DNA of 64,000 bases, taken from assembly GCA_905250115.1 (NCBI GenBank), contig CAJNOI010000113.1:62001-126000 (forward strand). The letters are read 5' to 3'. Shown here one piece after another: positions 11,474-21,777 of the stretch. The notes below the pieces were generated by a model. It did no database searches, was not told the DNA's origin, and saw nothing but the letters and a program-made list of their open reading frames with translations. The stretch is from Adineta steineri. Taxonomy: Eukaryota > Rotifera > Eurotatoria > Adinetida > Adinetidae. The position numbers were made by a program, and so were the translations under genes. Each line of letters opens with the position of its first letter. Position 1 is the first letter of the stretch.

Positions 11474-11643
11474 ATTTAAGTATTTTCAAATATTTCTTTT
11501 CTTTTCTTTTCACTTGTGTTTATGGAAAAAAGAATTGACTGTGGTGAGTTCACGAGAAGCCTATTCGTTTTATAAAATATTTGAAGGAAAAAGTCTCTAA
11601 TTAAATAAAGTTGTTCTCACTCTATAATGCAGTTCAAGAACCA

Positions 11644-13932
11644 ATGTCTACTACAACGGTTGAAGTTTACTTGAGACAAACTGAAGAAAGCTTTCATGTG
11701 CCGGTGCAAATGGAATCCACAATGACGGATATTATGAAATATGTGTGCCAACAGAGTGTAAGCAGAGAAAAAATTAAGTACAACAACTATTATCTCTTGA
11801 ACAATTATGACGAAATGCTTGGTGAGGACATGACATTCGAAGAGAGCAAAGCCTTGACAACAGATACACTAAAACTATAGATGCACATGAAAACAGCGAT
11901 AAAGGAGCAAATAATGAACCGTACTCTACAAATTCTGCGCAGCGGTAACAATGAAGAAGTCACTAAACAAAAAACATCAGTTGGTAGTGATCAATCTAGT
12001 GTAATACCAAAACATAATGAGAAGGTAGGTGTCAAGAAGCTTCGATAGTTTCTCCCATGGTTTATGCTCATTTGATCAATCGTTATAAAGGGTGTTTCAA
12101 AAATCATTTATCAAATATGTTGTTTTAGAACTTTACTATCTGATTTAACGAATTCATGAAAGATGCTCCCGAGACATTTGCTCCCGCGACACTTGCTTTC
12201 CGGACATTTGCTCCCCAACGACATTTGCTCCCCAGCGGCACTTGCTCTCCTGAAATATTTGCTTTCCAATATTAACTGTCGATCGGCAAGATGATCATTA
12301 TTAATAGAGGGTGGGTGTGAGCGTCGAAGATGACATAGTTGGAGAAAAGATTATAACACACACACCCATACTGACACTCACATTAACGCTCACATTAACA
12401 CACACCCACAGTAACACCCACACCCACACCCACACCCACCCTGGAGCTTAATTTCATCCGAAAGACCTTCCGCATAATTATACAAAACAGTCACCTTGGA
12501 TCGCAATACGAAAACTTTGGTTTTTTTTATTAGATGCGAGTAATGTAAAAGCTAACTAAGTTTTTTCCTTTGATATTTTCATGTAGTTAGACAGCTCGTT
12601 GGAGAATATGTGTATTGAAAATTCTGAGGCCTTTCTGCAAAGCAAAATTTGTTTATTTTAATCGATGGTGATCGTTCAGGTAAATAAGAACTCTATATGT
12701 TAAGCTATAATTGAAAAGAATGTTGATAAAGTTAGATGAAGTAGCAAAGATATACGAAAAAAACTTTTGCTGAATAATTTTTGAAACACTCTGTATATTC
12801 AAATTGTTAAAGACAGTTTTTTGTGTGTTTCAAGTCGAAATCTTCTAATTCCAAAGTTGGTGTCTCGAATGAAATAGCATCCCATCAGTTGTCACCACAA
12901 CTTGCTGTAAAAACAACGTCAACCCCAGTAACGTCTGCAAATACTTCGATTCTACCAAAGAGTGGTGCAAACAAACTATCATCACGAAGCAGCACCCCAC
13001 CTTCTACTCCATCTGAAACACAAGCAAAAGTAATTCAGAGTGAATCGATAATGGCATCTAGTAACATTGGTCGTAATTCATCTCTTCCAAAAACATTAGC
13101 TGACACTTACAGACATGTGACATCTAAGATCAACGAGGTGGGTGCCACTACCACTCGTAATCCTGTTATACGTCAAGATATTGCTGACACATTCAAGGAA
13201 ATCAATATTTTTTTGGCCGGCTCCCCCAGAGTTGGAAAGAGCACTCTGATCAATGCTATATGTCAAAAAGAGTTGGCTAAAACAAGCCCTGCGCTTGATT
13301 CGTGCACGAAAAGTGTCTCCCGTTACCATCTTAACGGTAGCATCAAACATGATTCGGAAACAATAAACTACAAGTACAATTTCTGGGACACACCTGGATT
13401 TGAAAGTTGGACTCAAGATGACATTCGAAGAAGTTTAGAAAATATTTTAAAAGAACCCAAATCCTATATACTATGCATGATCTTTTGCGCATCGCCGGGT
13501 TCCTTTGCAAAGACTGAACAACTCGATTGGCTATTACAAGAGTGTATGAAAAGAGAGATCTTATGTGCTCTTGTGTGTACCAACAAATGGGGTGGGCAAA
13601 AAAAACAACGAGACGCTGTTATACAAGATTTTCAGCAGTTACTAATGAAGTACCATGCCAAAACTCGAGAAGAAGATGGTGTTATCTACTATGGAAATAT
13701 GGGATTATGCACAGCAGTAAATAGTGACACATACGAAGATGAAGATGCTGGCAAAGTGTTTGAACAATCCGGTATCAATGAACTTATTTTTGGGATTATG
13801 CAATCTCTCGACAGTAATAAGGTAGCTCATTGGTGCATGCTAGCGTTTGAAAACAAATCATTTTTGGACAGTATATTCAATGTTCCGAAAAAAATTAGAG
13901 CATTTTGGAACAAACTAGTTTGCAAAGGTTAA
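11644..13932 (+). CDS. Beta-grasp (ubiquitin-like) plus P-loop GTPase gene with one in-frame TAG
   Basis: Two exons (11644-12024 and 12835-13932) join in phase 0. The first 78 codons look like a ubiquitin-like beta-grasp domain: VEVYLRQ, a central helix, YYLLNNYDEML, and a TxDTLKL last strand. A TAG at 11878-11880 follows that last strand, then the same frame continues from an ATG at 11881. The long Ser/Thr-rich second exon leads into a GTPase domain with P-loop GSPRVGKS (G1), DTPG (G3) and TNKW at the G4 (NKxD) position, as in AIG1/IMAP-like and related TRAFAC GTPases. The stop either separates two proteins, starting at 11644 and at 11881 or 13051, or marks damage. The intron is mostly a transposon-like insertion carrying element E7. 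A C-terminal basic tail ends the protein. GTPase assignment is good; cellular role unknown. Confidence 0.65.
12163..12270. repeat. Minisatellite of CATTTGCTCCC-like units
   Basis: Six to seven imperfect units of 15-18 bases built on ACATTTGCTCCCC plus a variable linker, for example ACATTTGCTCCCCAACG. It is GC-richer than its surroundings. Confidence 0.75.
12307..12442. repeat. Telomere-like foldback element E7, inside an intron
   Basis: GAGGGTGGGTGTGAGCGTC on the left and a long C-rich array of about 85 bases on the right, ending in repeated CCCACA units and CCACCCTGG. It is the longest array in the window and is transcribed as part of the GTPase-gene intron. Confidence 0.8.
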
Positions 13933-14099
13933 CTAAACGGGTGTCAAGCAAAATAAATCCAATATTATGTCAAGTTTAAATGAACTTACATTAAGAAAAT
14001 ATCGAACAATATATTCCAAATTCTTTTAGTGTACTGTGCTTTTAATAAATAAAACTAAGCACTTGAATTCAATTCATTCAGAAAGACAACGAGAATCAT

Positions 14100-14172
14100 C
14101 TTGAGGGTGGGTGTGGGTGTGAGCTATACAGGGTACTCACACCTATACTCTCACCCACACAAACCCACATTC
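14100..14172. repeat. Telomere-like foldback element E8
   Basis: CTTGAGGGTGGGTGTGGG on the left, TGTGAGCTATACAGGG in the spacer, then ACTCTCACCCACACAAACCC on the right. It lies 170 bases past the GTPase-gene stop. Confidence 0.8.
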
Positions 14173-15338
14173 TTTTCGGTGAACCTCTTGCCATAGGCAG
14201 AAAATCTACGAATATGAACCTAACTCGGGAAGAAAGACCAATGAGTCTTTATCCTGCTAGGCTTTCTCTAGTCTCATCAGATCCTATTCATGGACAATAT
14301 GTCAGCTCAAAAGCTCTCAATCATATTGGGTGATTCTCTCCTTAGTATTTTTTTTAATTGATTTATTACTAATAATATTAGAGAAATTTTGAAATATTGT
14401 ACGAATAATTCATTCTGTTTGTATAAACATCTTTCAGCAACGGGAAACTTGATAAACTGACATCAAAATATATCAACGGCAATTATCTTTGATTTGATCT
14501 TTTGTGAAGAAACAAAATAATAACATATCGGCGTGGGGACGTGTTACAGAATTTCATGTTTTCCCGTTACAATATCTGTAATCCCTCAATAATCAAAGCA
14601 AATCTTCGGAAAGTTTTAACATAAACAGAGATTGTTGAGAGCTATTATCAGGAATGTAGGTATGAGACAAAGGGAACAGTAACAATCCACACTCAGCTAA
14701 CTGGAACTGGTGCATCCATAGAGGTGATACAGGCTCACATTTTGTTCGCTTTTCCAGAAACAGTCGGGATACTCTTTTTTTTACAAAAACTGAGACAACA
14801 CATCTGTCACTCTCGTTATGAGTTACTAATTGATCATTCACGTTCTTATCAATTGACATATGTACGTGTATCTCCCGTTGTTATTAATGTTGACGTTTGA
14901 TACATCTTAAATCGGTAAGAAAACGATTCTATTTGCTATAATACTTTACTTGAATTAATTATCAGAAGTTAGTTTTTCTTTCTTTCTTCCACTATATCGT
15001 ATGAAATATTTTAAAAAACAACACATTACATTTACAGAGATACGTTAATTTTTTTTCTTCACTGCAATCATCACGATACTAATGATTTTAATTCTATACA
15101 TGGTTAAAAAAAATAATAAGAGAAATACTTATTTCTTTTCTTTGACAGTGACTATCTCGGTAAACCGTGAATACATCTGCTACTGTAAAGAAACTTAGCA
15201 TACGACAAGCAGCATTTTTTTCTATAGTGATTAAATATTAAACTGAAAAGAGTTTAAAAAAATAAGAGAGCAAAAAACAGTGAAAAAAGTTATTCAAACA
15301 ATTTTCAGAAGAGTTTCCACAAAGTAAACGAAGAAAAG
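14173..15338. other. Intergenic
   Basis: Boundary between the left accessory block and the conserved core. No gene or repeat recognised. Confidence 0.45.
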
Positions 15339-15773
15339 ATGTTTTGGATCGTCTTTATTTTATTATCAGTTTCTATGAGTGATTCAATTTTTGTTGGTAA
15401 AATAAGCAATAGTATAATAGTTGGTACTGTGAATAAGTCATTATTAAATGTTACCAAAAATGAATGTATATGTGAAATGATGAAAACAAATGTATTATTA
15501 TCTGGACTAAATTATTTTTCGACAAATGGAAGTTGTCAATTATTGTATTCTAATAATAATTCGATTGTTATTGAATTTAATTCGAATTCTGATTTTATGT
15601 TTATAAATCAATCANNNNNNNNNNNNNNNNNNNNNNNNNNNNNNNNNNNNNNNNNNNNNNNNNNNNNNNNNNNNNNNNNNNNNNNNNNNNNNNNNNNNNN
15701 NNNNNNNNNNNNNNGTTCAAGCAAATGTTACACATTCATCCAATCGTTCTTTTTTCTTTCTATATTACACTAG
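15339..15773 (+). CDS. Secreted Cys-containing protein, interrupted by an assembly gap
   Basis: The ATG at 15339 starts a signal peptide (MFWIVFILLSVSMS). About 92 codons are readable before a 100-base gap. The mature part contains ECICEMM, then LNYFSTNGSCQLLYSN. This is a cysteine arrangement I associate with the short PAN/apple-like modules common in rotifer secreted proteins, where an aromatic YF precedes the CQLL strand. Asn-rich sequons suggest glycosylation. The 19 codons after the gap may not belong to the same exon. Function unknown. Confidence 0.6.
   Translation: MFWIVFILLSVSMSDSIFVGKISNSIIVGTVNKSLLNVTKNECICEMMKTNVLLSGLNYFSTNGSCQLLYSNNNSIVIEFNSNSDFMFINQSXXXXXXXXXXXXXXXXXXXXXXXXXXXXXXXXXXSSKCYTFIQSFFFLSILH
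15615..15714. other. Assembly gap (100 N)
   Basis: Fixed-size gap within the preceding secreted-protein gene. Confidence 0.95.
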
Positions 15774-16260
15774 TGCTCAATAAGAAAGAGAACGAGCAGA
15801 CATTCCACCCGCACACGAACACGTAGATAGGCTCATCTCAATGAAGTAGAATTATTATCATTGGCTAAAAAATTCCATTGGACGTGCAGGCATGCAGAAA
15901 CACACACATGTATGTCACGATTTTTTTTATATTAGAAAACGAGAAAGAGAGAACGAGAAGAAGAAGAAGAAGAAGAGGGAGAGAGAGAAAAAGAGAGACG
16001 GAAAGGCCTCAGTTCCTGCTTCCTTCTGCTCCTCATTCGTCATTGCTACTTCTACATTGTCGACAACCTACACGAAGAAATATAGCGGCGACGACAACGG
16101 AGATTCAATCTCTCTTAATCGGGCATTGCATTTCCGTAAAAGTTCTTTTCTCTGTCGGTCGTCGACACGATTTCAAGGAAGTCCGGGACTTAAAGGCGTC
16201 CTCTCTTCTCGTCCGTCCCACAACCACATATACACATACATATAACAACATCGACACATC
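15715..16260. other. Presumed promoter and 5' UTR of the ETS gene
   Basis: Contains a purine-rich run (GAGAAGAAGAAGAAG and following, about 15945-16000) and CT-rich segments. It is GC-richer than most intergenic DNA here. Short frames in both strands look like composition artefacts. Confidence 0.4.
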
Positions 16261-18647
16261 ATGCTCACTGGTAAGCGACTCGCTTTGCGTAAGGAAGCCA
16301 AGATTTCCGTCTGCCTTCAACCCGACCCATGCGTTTGAGCACACGAACAGGAATCGAAGTTTTCCGTTTTGAAAAAAGAAGAAGGAAACGACAACGATAG
16401 CATTGCCACTACTATTCGCTTCGCTCTAGTTATTATAACTAATATCGTTGATAGATATTTTTCGAGTCACATTTGAGAAAGAAGAAGGAAACGATGGTAC
16501 AACAAGTTGAGCACATCCGTTTATAAAGGAAAACGAAAACGAGAAGTGAAGAGAAGGAAAAAAGATAGAAATATATAACAGAGAAATTGAGACTATAAAA
16601 ATGGTATAGAAAATATATATTTATATTCATTTTGATGTTTGATCTAAGAACATTTTAAGTATCATTCTATTATATATATATATATATATTTTATTTAGAA
16701 CCATCAAAACATGCATGGACACCTATAGGTATTGGCGGTACAACATCGAATGTTTCTAATGGCAGTAAGTTAATTCTTTATTATAAACATGATGAAAAAA
16801 AGGATAACATTTTTTGAAAAAAAAATTAAAAGTTTATTTATCTTTACTCTTTAGCTTAGTTCAAGTGTCGATATAAGATTAGGCGAGCTCTTGAAAGATT
16901 TGCGCAAATAATTAGATAGATAGAAGTGAAACATAGCAAACTTTCTCTTGCTCACATGTAAGTGCTTACTTGCTACCGAATCTATTTATAAGTGAAAAAA
17001 ATAAGCAAAACAAGCTGTCGATAAAATTGACACATCCATCTCTGAGATTTCTTTTTTTTTTCTAACCTATATATTATAATAACACTTCGATATTTATTCA
17101 ACTTAAAATTTATTAATTCATCAAATATTACAGAATTTGAAGAAGAAGAAAAAGTCATCCAATAAAAAAAAAGTGGTTCATGATTTTATTTATGATCAAA
17201 TGTCATCTGTTCATGGATATCTAGAAGACACTTGTTTTTACTATAGTATAATTGACTATTCGCTTCTGCTCATTTTATTTTAGTTTTGTATGTCATCAAA
17301 ATGAAGCAGCGGGTGGGAGAAGAAAGACTAAGAATGCCGCTCTTTTTTTTTCTAGCTCTTAATTAGAAATCGTTTGTGTTTCCTTTGACTAACTGTATTG
17401 AGTAAAGTCAACAATAATCGAATAATATAATCTTCTTTTTTCCCTAAATCAAATCGCTTGACAATCAGAGGATTGATTGTTAGAGTACTACATCATGTTC
17501 ATTTAATTGTTCTTTTTATTTTTTTTTTAGTTGGCTATCACACAACCACAACGCCTTCATCTACATCATCATCAACTTCATCTACCAATGCTGGTGGTGG
17601 TAGTTCAAGAATAAAAAATGGATATGATAATGGATCAGGTCGTGGAAATGATTCCGGCTCGAATAACAATCACCATCATCAGCAACAACAACAACAACAA
17701 CAACAACAACAGCAACAGCAGCAGCAACAACAACAACAACAATCATCACCATGGTCATCATTGGTTAAATCTGAATCACCACATGAATTAAGAGGTAATA
17801 TTAAAATTCATTTATGAAATAAGATTTTAAATTTTTTTTCCTCTCTTCATTTAATTTAGATCCTTATGCAACTTTTACAAGTCAATCATTTTTTCCTCAT
17901 AATTCTCATCGATTTGGTGGAGGAGCTTCTGGTAATTATTATTCATATTTAGAATAATATTTTATATTAAATGTTTTTCTTTTGTATTTAGGCACAGGTC
18001 AAATACAGTTATGGCAATTTTTACTTGAACTTTTAGCTGATGCTAGTGCAAATGCAAATATTATTGCATGGGAAGGTTCGAATGGTGAATTTAAATTAAT
18101 TGATCCAGATGAAGTTGCACGTCGTTGGGGTGAACGAAAATCTAAACCAAATATGAATTATGATAAATTATCACGTGCATTACGTTATTATTATGATAAA
18201 AATATCATGACAAAAGTTCATGGTAAACGTTATGCATATAAATTTGATTTCAATGGTTTACATCAATTAAATCAACCACAATTACCTGAATCACCTTATG
18301 CAAAATATCAACAAGAAATGATGCGTTCATCACATGCTCATGCAGCTTATTTTAAATGGAGTGCATTAAGTTCAGCAGCAGCAACATCATCGACTGTTCA
18401 TATGCCTCATCATTCTCATCATCATCATCCAGCAGCAGCAGCTACAACAGCTTATACAAATTATTGGAATCATCCAACTACATATGACTATGCAGCTAAT
18501 TTTACTACACCTAATCCATATTTATCAACATCATATTGGGTTAGTCCAACAGCAAGTACAACATCATCATCAATCACAACTGGAACAGGAGGACTATCAT
18601 CAACAAGCACAGCATCTACTGCCATTTCTCCCTCATTACCCTATTGA
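16261..18647 (+). CDS. ETS-domain transcription factor, ERG/FLI1 subfamily
   Basis: Five exons are proposed (16261-16270, 16699-16764, 17531-17794, 17860-17931, 17992-18647). Their summed length, 1068 nt, keeps frame throughout and gives 355 residues. The ETS DNA-binding domain (about residues 139-223) begins [13 protein letters not shown] and includes the GGA-recognition helix [20 protein letters not shown] and then [20 protein letters not shown]. It closely matches animal ERG/FLI1. The C-terminus keeps an ERG/FLI-like YWxSPT motif. The N-terminal region has a long Gln tract (about 17680-17745), His and Ser/Thr runs. No PNT/SAM domain was found. The 10 nt first coding exon (MLT plus one base) fits phase and has a GTAAGC donor, but it is the weakest part of the model. 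Nuclear regulator of development in animals. Confidence 0.88.
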
Positions 18648-19443
18648 AACTAAATAAGAAAAAAAATACCTATTGTTCTGTTGTATACAATTTCTTTCTC
18701 TTTTTTTTTGAGTGAATTAAAAAAAAATCACACACCATTATCAGCACGTTGTCTTGATGATTCGTAGCATGAGGCACCTGGAAAAAAACATCTGCATGTA
18801 AATGTGACAATGAATGTCTATCTAGTAAAATTCACTTAGCATAAATAATGACCTATCGTGTATATGATGCTCTATTATTATTATTGTTGTTGTTGTTCTT
18901 GAAATGAACTTATTATAAATTTTTATTATTATTTTGCCTTCTGCTGCTTCATGTTTTTATAATTGAATATAAGAAGTGTCGTTCATTTCCTTTTTTTTGC
19001 TTCTTCTTGTTCTCTCTATTCATTCACACCTTACATAATATTCATATTATTGAAAGATCAAAATTCAGTTTAAAGTCAAGTGCATCTTTTATTTAATTGT
19101 TTCTTTGGTTTTTCTAACGGTGTAAATGACACGAGTGAATAATGCGGTACTTTTTTTTGAAGATATAAAAATACAAAAGAAAAGGATATGTTTCACTCTT
19201 GAAACATACGCATTTTGTCGATGATAGAAGAGTGCATAGAAATATGTTTAATGTATAACTTAAATCATCAAATGACGAAGAAGAAACGACGATTACAATA
19301 TCGTCTTCACTTATTCTCTATACATTGAAACAGCTGGCGCGATATGCTACACATAAATAACAAACAATAGTTAAAAGACTCTTTTTCAATGCCATGTTTC
19401 TTTTCATTTTTATCTATACACTGAAATATATAGTTCTAAAATT
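18648..19443. other. 3' UTR and intergenic
   Basis: T-rich runs after the ETS stop; nothing else recognised. Confidence 0.45.
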
Positions 19444-21256
19444 ATGATTTTTACAAATAGAATTATGATTATATCTGTTTTCATGTTGATTTTAATAAAT
19501 TATATACATGCACAACTTATTGGTGGTAGTTTAGGTAGGTACTAAATACTATTGTTACAATCAATTATATTAAAATAGATGATTCTGTTTGAAATAATAA
19601 GTCTCTTGATTGCTTGTTTAAAAATCTATTTTTATCTATGTATTTAGAGGATTATATGGATGATGATTTTTCTGTTTTCAATGAGTCATTGCCAATAAGT
19701 TCATCAACAAAAATTCAACATTTAACTAATAAACCGTTGTCTTCTTCATCTCTAATAATAGTAGCTCTATCCACTAAATATACGTCATCGAATCCATTAG
19801 ACAATCATACGGATACAGTCTTGTTTAAAAATCAATCAGCTTCATCATCATCATCAATATCTACTACAACTCAAAAAATACCAATAACTGTACCATCTGT
19901 AGCACCATATATGCTTGTTCATACTCTTGTTGATCAATTTAATCATTATCGTAATATCGATATACTTCTTCATATAAAACAATGTGATCCAAAAATGAAA
20001 TTCAATGATATGTGTGAATCATATTCATTTGATAATCATACTTATTCATTAATACGTGAAGCAAATATTGAATTTCAATCATTTCAACATCTTTATGATG
20101 CACTTATCGATCGAGTAGTTGTACAAAAATTAAATACTCATTGTTCGACTGGTCAATGGTGCATAGAAAATATGACACAACATGATATTCATTTTACTAC
20201 GGATGTTTTACGTCAACATGGACGTTCGTTTTGCTTACTTGAAAAATGTCATCAGCGTCTTTCAGCATATGCAAATGCTTGTCCAGCAAAATTAACTAAA
20301 GTATATATATATATATACAGTTAATAATAATTTCATTTCAAATTTTCTTTTTTTTATTATTGAATATAGAATATAACTACACCAACAATAAAACTATTGC
20401 CAATGTTATGTACTCTTTATAAAGAACCACAAAGTTGGAATTCAAATGAATGTATGAAACAAACTGTATATCTTCTTCATATGCTTTATGCATTTTGGCC
20501 ACAAATAGAAGTAATATTTATTTATTATTACTATTAATAGTTTTATTTTTCGTTAGACATGTCATCATATAATTACTGCTGGTTCCGGTGGTTGCACAGC
20601 TGAATGTTTAATATTTGATAGTATCCTTCATAATGTTGAAAATTCTTGTAGTAAAAATGCTTCATTTTTAAGCCGGTAAGTTATATAAATTTATTTAATA
20701 TCATTTAATAATGAAAATAAATAGAGTTCCTACATTGGCTTGGTATCGATTAATTAATTTAAAACAAGTATGTCGTCATGAATCAATTATAACAAGACCT
20801 CCATTAATGGATTCAGTAATTCTTTTTCATTCTTCGAATATATATATACAAATTTCAATATTCCTAGGTAAAAAGTTTTATTTCGACAAATATGCTTTGG
20901 TATCGATTACATCAAAGACCTGTTTATGCAGCTTTATTTATAATTGTTGTTATCTGTATTGTAATCAGTTTTTCTTTATGTTTATACGTTATGTCAAAAA
21001 ATAGTTCTGATGGAACTACTCGATATTTTGATGATGATTATGAATATACACGATTACATGATTCAACATTTGAACTTGGTGCAAATACTGAAAGTAAAAA
21101 TCTTCTGATAATAATTACAAAATTTTTTATTTAAAATATTTTTTAGTTCCAAATACAAATTTATCATCTGGTAGAACTATACGTGAATCACCATTTGATT
21201 TAAATGGTGCTCGTCGTTCAGCTGAACATCAACGACTATTACATATGGAATCATAG
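19444..21256 (+). CDS. Type I single-pass membrane protein, unrecognised family
   Basis: Seven exons (19444-19534, 19648-20300, 20370-20510, 20557-20675, 20725-20815, 20868-21093, 21147-21256) total 1431 nt in frame and give 476 residues. Residues 1-23 form a signal peptide ending in YIHAQ. A Ser/Thr-rich stretch follows, then a Cys-rich ectodomain of about 280 residues with evenly spaced cysteines (for example CSTGQWCIENM, LLEKCHQRL, GGCTAECL). A transmembrane segment ALFIIVVICIVISFSLCLYV follows, then a short cytoplasmic tail with a DDDYEYTRLHD acidic/Tyr motif. The topology is clear. I cannot name the family; the evenly spaced Cys pairs suggest an extracellular ligand-binding or adhesion role. 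The ATG at 19465 is an alternative start. Confidence 0.75.
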
Positions 21257-21777
21257 ATAAAAAACAAATTTTTTTGTTTCTCGTTTTTTTTTATTAATAA
21301 AGAACATAGCTCTTTCTTTTCATGATTTTAATTTTATTGAAAGTAAATAATAGATAATTAAAAATAGTCGAATTGATCGTTAACTTTCTTTACGTAAAAG
21401 AATATTTCATAAGACAATGACATCAATCGATGATCTATTACATAATTAAAATAATGCTATATATTATTTCTTAATAAAATCTGTTGGATATCAAAATATA
21501 CTTTGAAGTATTGATACTTTTAATTTTTCTTTCTTGCCACTCTTTTTTTTACATTTTACAAATAAGGAACTTTTATATTCTTTTCTTTGTTTCATCCTTG
21601 TATAAATACTTAAAAGAACACAGAAAGGAAGAAGAAAAAAGTAACAGTTTCTAAGTTACATTATATATATATATCGTCATAGAGTTTTTTTTTCGATGTC
21701 TTCACTCCGCGATTATTTTCATGGATAAAAGGACGAATAGTTATTGATAATAAACGATTGTATCTTTACAATTTAAT
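21257..21777. other. Intergenic
   Basis: AT-rich spacer with a poly-AT run near 21663-21674. No gene seen. Confidence 0.45.

Larger units (their letters stand above)
12088..12793. mobile_element. Inverted-repeat element filling the GTPase-gene intron
   Basis: The left end AAGGGTGTTTCAAAAATCATT and the inverted right end CAGAGTGTTTCAAAAATTATT match over about 20 bases. Both are flanked by TATA (12084-12087 and 12794-12797), consistent with a TA target duplication of Tc1/mariner type. There is no transposase frame, so it is a non-autonomous (MITE-like) element of about 706 bp. Removing it leaves an intron of roughly 100 nt, typical here. It contains a minisatellite and foldback element E7. Confidence 0.6.

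Noticed and set aside
15878..16372. Overlapping Arg/Glu/Lys-rich frames of 117-164 codons
   Set aside because: Produced by purine-rich composition in the ETS 5' region, with no domain and no codon preference.
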